64,000 nucleotides of DNA from Candidatus Rhabdochlamydia oedothoracis (GCF_019453995.1 NZ_CP075587.1:1364001-1428000); one strand, 5' to 3'. Numbered from the stretch's first letter, positions 27,490-36,354 are shown. Notes: generated by a model from the letters alone, not told the origin. Made by a program: numbers and translations.

Positions 27490-28718
27490 CAGGGCTTAAG
27501 CATGAAGAATTTCCTTTGCATTTACCAGATCTAATAAATAATCTTTACGACATGATGCAATGAAGCGCCGTTTACGTAAACTGACCTTGCTTGTCTTATC
27601 TTTTTGTAAAAGATTCAAAGTAGCCCGTCGGGCTATAGATAGATTTTCAGCTCCATTTCCTTTTCTAACACGACTTAAATCCTCTCGGAAATTAACATCA
27701 AGTTGCCAATGCAATTTGTTTTCGATGCTCCAGTGATTACGCACTTCCTTTGCAAGACGTTCTGTATTAGCAGGTAGACTTGAAATAAAATACCGAATTT
27801 CACAGCTATTCCTCTCTTGCGATTTCTTCTGTACTTTTACGCATATCAAGCTATGTAGCTTCTTCCAAATCTGACGCTGAGGTAACCAATCTAATTTTTC
27901 AGTCGCCCATACTTCTCTTATCTCACTACGTCCTCGAGTACATTTTTCAGACCGCCAATAATCACAGCTAGCTTCTTCAGGTATAACGTTCTGTGCTTGT
28001 TCAAAAAAGTTATGAGCTTCTGCATGTAAGTGGCCTTGATTGCCTTTAAGGGCAATAACATAATCTCCTCCCTGGGAACAAATCTGTTCTACTACTATTT
28101 TGTGACAACCGGCTGCATCGATTGTTACAAAAACTCCTTTAATATTTAATATGGTAAGCAGGCTTTGAATGGTCTCTAGTTCCTTTCCTTTTCCAGAACA
28201 TTTAAGATGTCCTAACACAAGACTTTGCTCAGAAGCAAAAGCGCTTACCATATGGATAGGATCTATTGTCTTATTACCAGAACCGCATAATGTCTTGCCG
28301 TCAATGGCAATACTGTCTCCTCCAAATGCCTGAGCTATGGACTGAGTCCACTGCATAAAACATGTACGGAACGAATGAGGATTTAAAAAGGCAAAAAACC
28401 TCTCATAGGTATCATGAGAAGGAGCTCCATATTTGCAGATATTAACAGATTGTAACCAATCGAGGTTCATCTGTGTCCACAAGCTAAAGCCCATGTAATC
28501 ATCTTGTCCACATAGCATGGCTAGGATAGATGTGCTGATAATATCATGAAGGCTATCTAGTTGATTGCGCGCCTTTCTTGGGTCTGGTAATTTCGAAAAA
28601 TGCATCATAATAGATGAAGAATGAATGAATCCTTCCATTTTATACTCCTTATGAAAAAGGAGCCAGAATCATTTTTTATCTCTCAATTATCAAGCAAAAT
28701 CTTCATGCGTTGGCCCTG
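27490..28718 (-). mobile_element. ISAs1-family element, intact copy
   Basis: 1229 bp bounded by imperfect inverted ends (CAGGGCTTAAGCATGAAGA left, CAGGGCCAACGCATGAAGA right in inverse). It carries one full transposase gene. The second copy at 58325-59529 is in the opposite orientation and broken. The right boundary abuts an IS30 fragment; the left lies 58 bases from the start of the giant repeat gene. No clear target duplication seen. Confidence 0.85.
27496..28638 (-). CDS. ISAs1-family (H-repeat-associated type) DDE transposase
   Basis: 380 residues, the normal family length. The N-terminal DDE_Tnp_1-associated region has FSKLPDPRKARNQLDSLHDI and the catalytic blocks IAIDGKTLCGSG, VFVTIDAAGCHK and VRNHWSIENKLHWQLDVNF are present. 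Start at ATG 28638 behind AGGAG. All key residues are in place, so this copy could be active. Compared with the broken copy at 58405-59523 it has the complete middle segment LDWLPQRQIWKKLH. Confidence 0.92.
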   Translation of the reverse strand: MEGFIHSSSIMMHFSKLPDPRKARNQLDSLHDIISTSILAMLCGQDDYMGFSLWTQMNLDWLQSVNICKYGAPSHDTYERFFAFLNPHSFRTCFMQWTQSIAQAFGGDSIAIDGKTLCGSGNKTIDPIHMVSAFASEQSLVLGHLKCSGKGKELETIQSLLTILNIKGVFVTIDAAGCHKIVVEQICSQGGDYVIALKGNQGHLHAEAHNFFEQAQNVIPEEASCDYWRSEKCTRGRSEIREVWATEKLDWLPQRQIWKKLHSLICVKVQKKSQERNSCEIRYFISSLPANTERLAKEVRNHWSIENKLHWQLDVNFREDLSRVRKGNGAENLSIARRATLNLLQKDKTSKVSLRKRRFIASCRKDYLLDLVNAKEILHA

Positions 28719-28889
28719 TAAGCTCGCCAAAGTTTCTCATAAAAAAGCTTTTTAGATACGACTTCCAAGGATATGGAAAGGGTGGAAACTTATACTAAAT
28801 AACAGACCTAGAAAGGCTCTCAACTTCGAAACTCCACTAGAAGTGTTTAGGAGATTATCTACAAACATGCTATGCTCGGGTGCACAATA
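28719..28889 (+). mobile_element. IS30 3' fragment, internally deleted
   Basis: Matches IS30 transposase codons from the TKLAKVSHK region and then, after a deletion near 28744, the segment from SFLDTTSKD to the C-terminal CSGAQ. It carries the same extra bases near 28792 and the same TTAGGAG change as the fragment at 13135-13608. It is sandwiched between ISAs1 and the IS110 leader. Confidence 0.85.
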
Positions 28890-28890
28890 T

Positions 28891-29019
28891 AACATGCCAT
28901 AATTGCACATAAAGAAGGGGTTGCTCCTTAAACGGAGTAGGTTAAACTCTCCAATATAAACGAGATTTTTTCAAATCTCAAAACCGCTCATTAAAGAGCA
29001 AAAAAATGAGGAGCAACCC
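28891..29019 (+). ncRNA. Structured IS110 left end, candidate bridge RNA region
   Basis: The non-coding leader immediately before the IS110 recombinase ATG. GGGTTGCTCCT (28918-28928) pairs with AGGAGCAACCC (29009-29019), enclosing three smaller stems: GGAG/CTCC around 28934-28952, GAGAT/ATCTC around 28962-28979, and GCTC/GAGC around 28986-28999. IS110-group elements encode a bridge RNA in this end that guides target choice. The outer right arm includes the GGAG of the recombinase, so folding would also mask its ribosome site. The function is inferred from position and foldability, not sequence identity. Confidence 0.45.
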
Positions 29020-29370
29020 ATGAAGCATTATATTGGATTAGATGTATCAATGAAAAGAACTTTTATCTGTGTATTAAATGAACAAGGTAAGATTGTCCAT
29101 GAAGGTTCAGAAAAAACAGATCCTGATTTACTAGCAGATGATTTTTCCAAAAGAGATTTTCAAGAAATCGTTGTTGGCTTTGAAAGTGGATGTTTATCTC
29201 ATTACCTAGTCACAGGATTTAGAAAAAGAGCTATAGATCCCCTATGTATGGATGCAAGGAAGCTGAGTACGATTCTTGCTTTGAAAATAAATAAGACAGA
29301 CAAAAATGATGCACGAGGAATCGCAGAAGCCCTTCGATCAGGTATGTATACTAGTTTGATTTCAAATTAA
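29020..29370 (+). pseudogene. IS110-family transposase, truncated by a MITE
   Basis: The first 107 or so codons are a normal IS110 N-terminus: MKHYIGLDVSMKRTFICV (RuvC-like first Asp), then VVGFESG and the DEDD-type block KINKTDKNDARGIAEALRSGMY. At 29347 the MITE begins and its terminal repeat codes YTSLISN and a stop. The rest of the roughly 330-residue transposase is absent here; an internal piece of a related gene is at 45062-45247. Non-functional as a recombinase. Confidence 0.85.
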
Positions 29371-29447
29371 GAATTGCATATAGTTATTTAAAATATTATT
29401 GATAAAGTTGTATATTTTTCTCCAACAAAATATATGGAGGTAGAGAA

Positions 29448-29816
29448 ATGCCTAAACCTTATTCAATGGATCTAAGAAAACGAGTGCTTCAATACCTAGA
29501 AGAAAATAACGACAAAATGAAGGCCAGCCAGCTATTTCAAGTTGGGATTGCAACTGTCTACCGATGGGTAAAGCGTAAGAAACAAAGAGGAAACGTAGAA
29601 CCTCTAAAAAAGAAAAGCACTTATAAGAAAATTGATGATCAGAGATTAATCGCTTATGTAGAAAAAAACCCCGATCATTTTTTATCAGAGATTGCAAAGC
29701 ATTTTGGTTTGACTTTGCAAGCAATCTTTTACGCTTTGAAAAGACTCAAGATCACAAGAAAAAAAAGATTGCGTTTTATAAGGAAAGGAATGCGGAAGCA
29801 AGAGCGGAATATCTAA
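29448..29816 (+). CDS. IS630-A transposase, frame A (helix-turn-helix)
   Basis: 122 codons starting MPKPYSMDLRKRVLQYLEE behind GGAGG. It contains two helix-turn-helix regions (ASQLFQVGIATVYRWVKRKK; FLSEIAKHFGLTLQAIFYAL) that bind the element ends. At 29757-29767 an AGAAAAAAAAG run allows a -1 slip into frame B, after which the protein would continue KKIAFYKERNAEARAEYL into the catalytic domain. Without slippage it ends at TAA 29816. Confidence 0.85.
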   Translation: MPKPYSMDLRKRVLQYLEENNDKMKASQLFQVGIATVYRWVKRKKQRGNVEPLKKKSTYKKIDDQRLIAYVEKNPDHFLSEIAKHFGLTLQAIFYALKRLKITRKKRLRFIRKGMRKQERNI

Positions 29817-29854
29817 AAAAGATAGAAGCAATTTCTCCTGAAAAAAGGGTCTAT

Positions 29855-30307
29855 TTGGATCAGAGCGGAATCAGTCAATATGTGCATAGGCAATATGCGA
29901 GGAGCGCGAGGGGAAAACAAATATTTGGAGGAATTTCAGGAAAACGATTTGGTAGACAGAGTGTAATTTCGGCACTACAAGGGAAGAAATTGCTGGCACC
30001 GATGTGTTTTGAAGGAACTTGCAATACGGATCTATTTAATGTATGGCTAAAACAGGAATTGATTCCAAATTTGACTCATGGCCAAGTTTTGATTCTCGAT
30101 AACGCGAGCTTTCATAAATCAAAGACAACTAGAACATTGATAGAGGAAAGTGGATACGAAATGCTCTTTCTCCCGCCTTATTCACCGGACTTAAATCCTA
30201 TCGAAAAATATTGGGCCAATATGAAAACGAAAATCCGAGAACTTTTACCTACTGTAGCTAATTTATCCGAAGCCTTAGATCAAGCTGTTTTATCAATGTC
30301 GATTTAA
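29855..30307 (+). CDS. IS630-A transposase, frame B (DDE catalytic domain)
   Basis: 150 codons from an internal start, but the frame is open upstream to the A8 run near 29760, so it is best read as the second half of a frameshift product. Catalytic residues: YLDQSGI (first Asp), ILDNASFHKS (second Asp) and YSPDLNPIEKYWANMK (Glu). Complete relative to IS630 relatives. The stop overlaps the terminal repeat. Confidence 0.88.
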   Translation: MDQSGISQYVHRQYARSARGKQIFGGISGKRFGRQSVISALQGKKLLAPMCFEGTCNTDLFNVWLKQELIPNLTHGQVLILDNASFHKSKTTRTLIEESGYEMLFLPPYSPDLNPIEKYWANMKTKIRELLPTVANLSEALDQAVLSMSI

Positions 30308-30655
30308 ATAACTATAACTAGGTTTTTTTGAAAAAACTGCTCTATCTTGCAAGAAGGTATTATCTTTTTGTATAAAAATATTTATATATTCAAACTCTTA
30401 ATTTGAATGCAAACGAGTATAGACATCTCAAGATTTTTTGAGATAAATGGATATATTTTTAATAAAAATTACAAATCAAGAATTAACTTCAATTTTAATG
30501 CAATTAATTTATCTTTAATTTATTAAAAAAAATAATTACTTTTATTTAATTTAAGTTTCGGATTCAAGATATGTTCATCTAGATGCAAAAAATGGGATCA
30601 TCTTTACTAAAATCTTGAGCTAATCTATTGTTAAGCGCTTAAATTAGCTGGATTC

Positions 30656-33613
30656 ATGTATACATTTTGTAAATCTTTGACACAACCTGGAGAAAAACAC
30701 GGCGATTTTATCGTTACAAAATATTTAGTTATCGATGAACTACACTGTGTCTTACGAGAACTTACGCACGTGCCTACAGGCGCTATTGTTATGCATATTG
30801 AGAACGATGATCCAGAGAATCTATTTTGTCTTTCTTTTAAGACCTTGCCGTATAATTCAAATGGTGTAGCACATATCTTAGAACACACCGTCTTATGCGG
30901 CTCTTCGAAATACCCGGTAAAAGATCCTTTTTTTTCTATGCGACGAAGGAGCCTAAACACTTTTATGAATGCTTTAACAGGAGCTGACTTTACCTGTTAT
31001 CCAGCAGCATCACAAGTGGAAAAAGATTTTTATAACTTATTGGATGTTTATTTGGATGCGGTATTCCATCCAGAATTAAAGCGAATGAGCTTTCTGCAAG
31101 AAGGGCATCGTCTAGAGTTTATCAATCTTAAAAAACCAGAAGAAGGGTTGCATATCAAAGGGATTGTATACAACGAGATGAAAGGAAGCCTCTCTTCTGT
31201 CGACACGCGTATGTGGCATGCTATGATGGCTCAACTTCTGCCAGATCTTCCTTATGCGTTTAATTCAGGAGGAGATCCAAAAGAGATCCCTAGTTTAACC
31301 TATGAGCAGCTTATTGCTTTCCACTCTTTGTATTATCAGCCGGCGCGTTGCTTATTTTTCTTTTATGGTAATCTCCCTTTGCAAAAACACCTGGATTTTA
31401 TCGCAGAAAAAACGCTAGACCAAGCAAGTAGCTCACCTCCTACAGGCTTAGGTAAACAAAAGCGTTTTGATACACCGAAGTTCTCTACTATGCGCTATCC
31501 CATCGAAGCTTCTGAAACTTTTTCTCGTCGAACAGTGATCGCTTTTGGATTTTTAACAGCTCCTATTACAGAACAAGAAGATGTGTTAGCATTAAGCATT
31601 TTAGATGTAATCCTAATGGAAACTGATGCTTCTCTTTTAAAAAGAGCTTTGCTTGAATCACAGCTCTGTATTTCCGCAAATGGTTTCATAAGCCTGGAGA
31701 TGAGCGAAGTACCGTATCTAATTGTCTGCAAAGGTACTGAAGAAAAAGATGCCGATGCACTAGAGCAAGTTTTAGTAAGCAATTTAAAGAAGATCGTTGT
31801 AGAAGGCATCCCGAAACATCTCATCGATGCAGCCATTCATCAGTTAGAGCTCTCTCGTTTAGAGATAGGAGGAGATCAATCCCCTTTTGGCCTTTCTTTA
31901 TTTATGCGCTCTGCTTTAGCTAAACAAAATGGATGTGCTGCTGAATCAGGGCTGATGGTGCACTCTTTATTTGAGGAGCTATTAGAAAAAACAAAACAAC
32001 CCACTTATTTAACAGGATTAATCGACAAGTATTTTCTAAGCAATCCTCATAGGGTTCGACTGATTATGATAGCAGACCCTCATCTAGCAGAAGAAGAGAG
32101 AAATCAAGAGTTAAAACAACTTAAAAAAAATCAGCAAGAGCTATCTAAGGAACAAATTAAAGAGATTCAAAAACAAACAAGAGATCTAGCCCTGTATCAA
32201 AAGCAAACAGAAGCTCAAGCTTTAGATTGCTTGCCGAAAATATCTTTAAATGATGTTCCTACTGCTATTCGTGATTTTCCCCTGCAAGTCATTTGCTCAA
32301 AAAACTTAACCGTCTATCATCACGATTGCTTTACTAACCATATTTTGTACGTGGATCTACTTTTTGATCTACCTACAATTGAAGAAGAAGATTTGCCCTA
32401 TGTGCATTTATTAACCTCCATTTTATCTGAATTAGGAAGTGGAAACAGAGATTATAGAGAGAATCTGGAATATATGCAGGCCCATACAGGAGGACTGACC
32501 ACTTCTTGTTCCTTATATCCTCAAACTTTAGATCCAAAAGCGCTGCGCCCTTCTTTTAATCTACGAGCAAAGTGCTTATATCGCAAAGCAGAGCAACTAT
32601 TTGCATTGATGCAGGATTTATTGTTATATCCTCGACTTGATGAGATTAAGCGAATTGAAGAGCTCATTTTACAAATTTACACATCCTTGCTTAATCGATT
32701 AAATCGACAAGCCATGCGCTATGCTACTCATTTAGCCATTAGTGGTTTTTTAACAGCTACACATATCAGCGAAGCCTGGTATGGGCTGCGTTACTTCAAG
32801 ACTCTTCAAGCTATTTGTCAAGATCTACCAACCAATCTTCCTAAGGTAATCGACCGCTTAAAAGCTTTAAAAGAAAAAATTTTCACTTTTAATAACCCTC
32901 ATTTGATATTGAGTTGTTCTTATGAGATGTTAAAAGAATTAGAGAGTAAAAATTATTTTAACCTCAATCAATTACCTACTCTTAAAACAAGCCCTTGGCG
33001 GTTTGAAACACCTTTAATTTTACCTTCTTCTCAGATTCGCTTGATCTCTTCGCAGGTTGCATTCAATGTAGAAGCATTTCCTACCATTTCCTACATCCAC
33101 CCTTATGCAGCTGCTTTGACAATTGCTTCGGTTTTGTTTGAACATAAGACTCTACATCCAAAGATTCGGGAACAGGGTGGAGCATATGGTGCTAGTGCAA
33201 CATTTAGCGCTAAAATGGGACATTTTTATTTTCTCTCCTATCGAGATCCTCATATCTATGGTACTAGAGGGCATTTCCACGAAGCAGTTGATCAACTCTG
33301 CAAGGGAAAAATCTCTGTACAAGAATTAGAAGAGGCAAAGCTTATTATTATCCAAGATTTAGATTCCCCTGTTTCAACAGAAAACAGAGCTCTTATAGCT
33401 TATGGATGTCTTCGCAGTCAAAAAACAAAAGAAATGCGCCAAGAATTCCGCAACTCTCTTCTCAATACCACAATCAAAGATGTAAAATACATCGTCGAAA
33501 AAGAGTTAAAGCCCAAACTCACCCAAGGAATATTTATTTCCTTTGCCAATCAAGAATTAATCAACAATGAAAATGCTGGTTTGCAAAATCCTCTGTCTAT
33601 TTTTCCTATTTAA
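30656..33613 (+). CDS. M16C zinc protease, presequence-protease/insulinase type
   Basis: 985 residues, the usual size of PreP-like enzymes. The inverted zinc motif HILEH is at residues 73-77, with the downstream Glu in GIVYNEMKGSLSSVD. Four alpha/beta halves are joined by a helical hinge rich in Lys/Glu/Gln (about 475-530). The late segment has REQGGAYGA, which resembles the Arg/Tyr substrate-binding motif of the second half. It degrades peptides in other organisms; cytosolic here as no signal is present. The neighbour htrA matches CT823-CT824 order as I recall. The start has GGA eight bases upstream. Confidence 0.9.
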   Translation: MYTFCKSLTQPGEKHGDFIVTKYLVIDELHCVLRELTHVPTGAIVMHIENDDPENLFCLSFKTLPYNSNGVAHILEHTVLCGSSKYPVKDPFFSMRRRSLNTFMNALTGADFTCYPAASQVEKDFYNLLDVYLDAVFHPELKRMSFLQEGHRLEFINLKKPEEGLHIKGIVYNEMKGSLSSVDTRMWHAMMAQLLPDLPYAFNSGGDPKEIPSLTYEQLIAFHSLYYQPARCLFFFYGNLPLQKHLDFIAEKTLDQASSSPPTGLGKQKRFDTPKFSTMRYPIEASETFSRRTVIAFGFLTAPITEQEDVLALSILDVILMETDASLLKRALLESQLCISANGFISLEMSEVPYLIVCKGTEEKDADALEQVLVSNLKKIVVEGIPKHLIDAAIHQLELSRLEIGGDQSPFGLSLFMRSALAKQNGCAAESGLMVHSLFEELLEKTKQPTYLTGLIDKYFLSNPHRVRLIMIADPHLAEEERNQELKQLKKNQQELSKEQIKEIQKQTRDLALYQKQTEAQALDCLPKISLNDVPTAIRDFPLQVICSKNLTVYHHDCFTNHILYVDLLFDLPTIEEEDLPYVHLLTSILSELGSGNRDYRENLEYMQAHTGGLTTSCSLYPQTLDPKALRPSFNLRAKCLYRKAEQLFALMQDLLLYPRLDEIKRIEELILQIYTSLLNRLNRQAMRYATHLAISGFLTATHISEAWYGLRYFKTLQAICQDLPTNLPKVIDRLKALKEKIFTFNNPHLILSCSYEMLKELESKNYFNLNQLPTLKTSPWRFETPLILPSSQIRLISSQVAFNVEAFPTISYIHPYAAALTIASVLFEHKTLHPKIREQGGAYGASATFSAKMGHFYFLSYRDPHIYGTRGHFHEAVDQLCKGKISVQELEEAKLIIIQDLDSPVSTENRALIAYGCLRSQKTKEMRQEFRNSLLNTTIKDVKYIVEKELKPKLTQGIFISFANQELINNENAGLQNPLSIFPI

Positions 33614-33632
33614 AATATCTCATCTATAAAAA

Positions 33633-33662
33633 ATCAGTTGTAAAATAAAAAACACAACTGAT
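33633..33662 (+). terminator. Hairpin after the M16 protease gene
   Basis: ATCAGTTGT (33633-33641) pairs with ACAACTGAT (33654-33662) across a 12-base A-rich loop, 20 bases after the stop. There is no strong T-run, so the terminator call is tentative. Confidence 0.42.
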
Positions 33663-33764
33663 ATGTTCAGCTGTTTCTTATCGAGAAAAACAAAAAACAC
33701 TGATTAAATAAATCAAAAAAGATAAGCAAAACTGTGTTAGTTGATTTTACTATTTAGGCTCTTT

Positions 33765-34490
33765 ATGCAAGCATTTTTTTTCCTTATTTTAAGCATTTTC
33801 TGCTTAAATAACTGCTATGCTGCTTATCCTTTTCCTTCTAGATATCCTAAAGTCTCAGATGCCAAAAAAGCAGCCAATTTTTTTACTGAGATTCTAAACG
33901 CATCTGTTCCTGCTGTTGTATTCATTCAAGTAAATTGGATTAGTTCTTTGTGGGGAAATAACGAAAAAAGAGCCTGCATCGGTTCAGGATTTTTAATTAC
34001 AGCAGATGGTTATATTATAACCAATGAGCATGTAATTAAAGATGCAGATGTAATTACTATTACGTTAAGCAACCAATTACAATTCGATGGTATCGTAGTA
34101 GGAGCAGACCCTATTTCTGATATTGCCTTAATTAAAATCGAAGCAGAAGGTCTTCCTTTCTTGGCTTTAGCTGATTCTGATTCCATTGAATTAGGAGAAT
34201 GGGTTATAGCAATTGGTAACCCTTTTGGTCTGCAATCCACCGTAACATTTGGAATTGTAAGCAGATTAAAAAAAGATAAGTTCCAAGAACCAGATACCCT
34301 ACAAGTCAATCTCGGTCTTAACCCAGGCAATTCCGGAGGGCCTCTTCTCAATTTAGATGGAGAAGTAATCGGAGTGAATAGAAGCACACGGTACTATAAA
34401 GAAGGTTTCTATACAGGCTTATCTTTTGCTATTCCAAGTAATGTAGCTAAAGAAGCTATAGAGAAACTAATTGACCAAGAACTACCTTAA
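33765..34490 (+). CDS. PDZ-less trypsin-like serine protease, HtrA paralogue
   Basis: 241 residues from ATG 33765, chosen over the TTG at 33741 because AGG lies seven bases upstream and a standard signal peptide follows (FFFLILSIFCLNNCYA, cleavage near residue 19). The triad is intact: His89 in ITNEHV, Asp119 in ISDIALIKI and Ser190 in PGNSGGPL. The protease domain ends at residue 230 without any PDZ domain. It lies 82 bases before full-length htrA and is probably a duplicate that lost the regulatory domains. Expected in the periplasm. A PDZ-less protease would not be regulated like DegP. Confidence 0.85.
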   Translation: MQAFFFLILSIFCLNNCYAAYPFPSRYPKVSDAKKAANFFTEILNASVPAVVFIQVNWISSLWGNNEKRACIGSGFLITADGYIITNEHVIKDADVITITLSNQLQFDGIVVGADPISDIALIKIEAEGLPFLALADSDSIELGEWVIAIGNPFGLQSTVTFGIVSRLKKDKFQEPDTLQVNLGLNPGNSGGPLLNLDGEVIGVNRSTRYYKEGFYTGLSFAIPSNVAKEAIEKLIDQELP

Positions 34491-34572
34491 AGTTTTTACT
34501 TATGTTTACAAAAATTTAGAGAAGTGTATATTTTATATGCTCAATTTGTAGTTTATTTAAAGGGATTATATT

Positions 34573-35988
34573 ATGAAAAAATCATCTATCCAATCTCCTA
34601 TTTTTCTTGTTTTAAGCATTATTCTTCTTAGTGCAAATTCTATTCATATTCCAGCTCTAAAAGAAACTCAGGTTTTAGATCGGATATCACAAGCATTTAC
34701 TCTAATCTATGAGAGCGCTAATCCTGCTGTTATCTCTATAAAAGCTCAAAGTAATGTAAATGAAACTTACGGCGCACACAATCCTTTTGAATTTCACAGT
34801 GAAATATTTAATCGTTTTTTTGGGCAAATGCCCCAACCATCTCCTCAAAAAAATGCAGGATCTGGCTTTTTTTGTAGTGTTGATGGTCACATTATGACAA
34901 ATGCGCATGTGGTGAATAATTGTGATAAAATCACGATTGTTCTGCACGATGGACAAGAAGTAGATGCTGTATTAGTGGGATCTGATCCACATACAGACAT
35001 TGCTCTTCTGAAGATTGAATCAAAAGAAATAGCTGCATTGCCTTATCTGCCCTTAGGAGATTCAGAATCTGTTAAAATAGGAGAGCTAGCTTTTGCAATT
35101 GGCAGCCCCCTTCTTCTAAAATCCACCTTTACCCAAGGAATCATTAGTGCCAAAGGAAGACAGAACCTACATATTAATGATCTAGAGGACTTCATTCAAA
35201 GCACAGTACAAATTAATCGTGGCAATTCAGGTGGTCCGCTTTTAAACTCAAAAGGGGAAGTGATTGGAATCAATACAGCCATTGCTTCTAATAGCGGCGG
35301 CTATATGGGAATTAGTTTTTCTATTCCGATCAATATGGCTAAAAACATTATGAATCAGCTTTTAGAAAAGGGAAGTGTCACACGTGGATTTTTAGGGGTT
35401 ACTCTACAACCAATGGATGCAGACATCGCTAAAGCCTTTGGTTTATCAAAACCAGAAGGAGCTCTTATTGCTGAAGTTGTTCCTGGGTCTGCTGCTGATA
35501 AAGCAGGTCTTAAACAGGGCGATATTATTTTAGAGTATGACAATAAACCTGTTAAGAGCTCTGAAGGATTAAAAACAGAGATTTCTCTAAAATTCCCCGG
35601 CTCTACTATTCAGCTAAAAGTAAAACGCAATCAGGAGACCAAAAAAATCTCTGTAAAATTGGGCTCTAATTCCGATAATGTAATGGCTGAAAATGGAATT
35701 GTGCAAAAATTGGGACTACAGGTCGAAACGTTAACAGAAGATTACGCTAAGCAGCTTGGTTATAAGCCTACAGAAGAGGGTGTTGTGATTACAAAAGTAA
35801 AACCCAATTCCCCAGCAGCGCTTGCAGGTTTGCGTCCAGGATGCTTAATTCAAACGATCAATCATAAAAAAGTGACAAATCTTTTAGAGTTTAATCAAGC
35901 AATTAATCAAAATACCACTAAAGCTATTCTGCTTCTAGTTCGTGATCGTAATAGAGGGGCTTATTTCTGTTCTATTCAACTGAAGTAA
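34573..35988 (+). CDS. htrA: Periplasmic serine protease/chaperone HtrA (DegP/Do)
   Basis: 471 residues: signal peptide (1-22), trypsin-like domain with His112 (TNAHVV), Asp142 (HTDIALLKI) and Ser219 (RGNSGGPL), then PDZ1 (about 270-360, RGFLGVTLQPM start) and PDZ2 (about 385-470). The LA-type loop containing FNRFFGQMPQPSPQ matches HtrA. The usual GNPFGL segment before the catalytic Ser reads GSPLLL, a local departure. It handles misfolded envelope proteins; in Chlamydia HtrA is essential at high temperature and during replication. The start is behind AAAGGGATT. Confidence 0.95.
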   Translation: MKKSSIQSPIFLVLSIILLSANSIHIPALKETQVLDRISQAFTLIYESANPAVISIKAQSNVNETYGAHNPFEFHSEIFNRFFGQMPQPSPQKNAGSGFFCSVDGHIMTNAHVVNNCDKITIVLHDGQEVDAVLVGSDPHTDIALLKIESKEIAALPYLPLGDSESVKIGELAFAIGSPLLLKSTFTQGIISAKGRQNLHINDLEDFIQSTVQINRGNSGGPLLNSKGEVIGINTAIASNSGGYMGISFSIPINMAKNIMNQLLEKGSVTRGFLGVTLQPMDADIAKAFGLSKPEGALIAEVVPGSAADKAGLKQGDIILEYDNKPVKSSEGLKTEISLKFPGSTIQLKVKRNQETKKISVKLGSNSDNVMAENGIVQKLGLQVETLTEDYAKQLGYKPTEEGVVITKVKPNSPAALAGLRPGCLIQTINHKKVTNLLEFNQAINQNTTKAILLLVRDRNRGAYFCSIQLK

Positions 35989-36069
35989 CCTTAAGAACAC
36001 ATACCCGTGCTCTTGCTGCTCTAAAAAAAGTGAGTAAATCATAGACTGTAAATGAGTTTTGAGAAAGTC

Positions 36070-36354
36070 CTATTTCACAATTAAACTTTTATCAACATCC
36101 GTTGGTTTTTGATAAAAGGGACGTTCTTCTTGATTTTCTGTCTTTTTTGCAATCTTTTTTTGTTTGCGTTTTTTTAGAGGGGTTTTACTTAAAAAGTATT
36201 TATCGGTAGGAGATTGTTTTTTCTTGGTCATTTGATTCTTAGGCCGACCCACTCCTACAAAATGAGGCTGAGCTTGTCTAGGTCTTGGTTTTTTTTTATC
36301 TTCTGCACAAACCGTTAATGAGATGCATAGAAAACAAATAAGCCAAAGCAACAT
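36070..36354 (-). CDS. Small exported basic protein
   Basis: 94 residues: signal peptide (MLLWLICFLCISLTVCAE) then a very Lys/Arg/Pro-rich body (KKKPRPRQAQPH, KTPLKKRKQKKIAKK) with no predicted fold. It starts right where the M50 protease gene ends (stop 36355), so it is the last gene of the sucC-sucD-M50 run. No family recognised. Composition suggests nucleic-acid or membrane-surface binding, but this is only a guess. Confidence 0.6.
   Translation of the reverse strand: MLLWLICFLCISLTVCAEDKKKPRPRQAQPHFVGVGRPKNQMTKKKQSPTDKYFLSKTPLKKRKQKKIAKKTENQEERPFYQKPTDVDKSLIVK

Larger units (their letters stand above)
29381..30314 (+). mobile_element. IS630-family element A, copy 1
   Basis: 934 bp with terminal TAGTTATTTAAA at both ends in inverse and a TA duplication outside (29379-29380, 30315-30316). 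The two overlapping frames need a frameshift. The same-length copy at 59568-60501 is nearly identical in the opposite orientation. Both retain the full catalytic part, so the element is probably recent and active. Confidence 0.9.
29347..30421 (+). mobile_element. 138-bp MITE, copy 2, split by IS630
   Basis: The left part is 29347-29380 and the right part 30317-30421. Joined, they reproduce the uninterrupted copy at 57981-58118. The IS630 element sits exactly in the GCATA-ACTAG position with a TA duplication. After the MITE, 30422-30655 is AT-rich; a small hairpin (ATCTCAA/TTGAGAT, 30424-30443) is the only structure seen. Confidence 0.8.
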
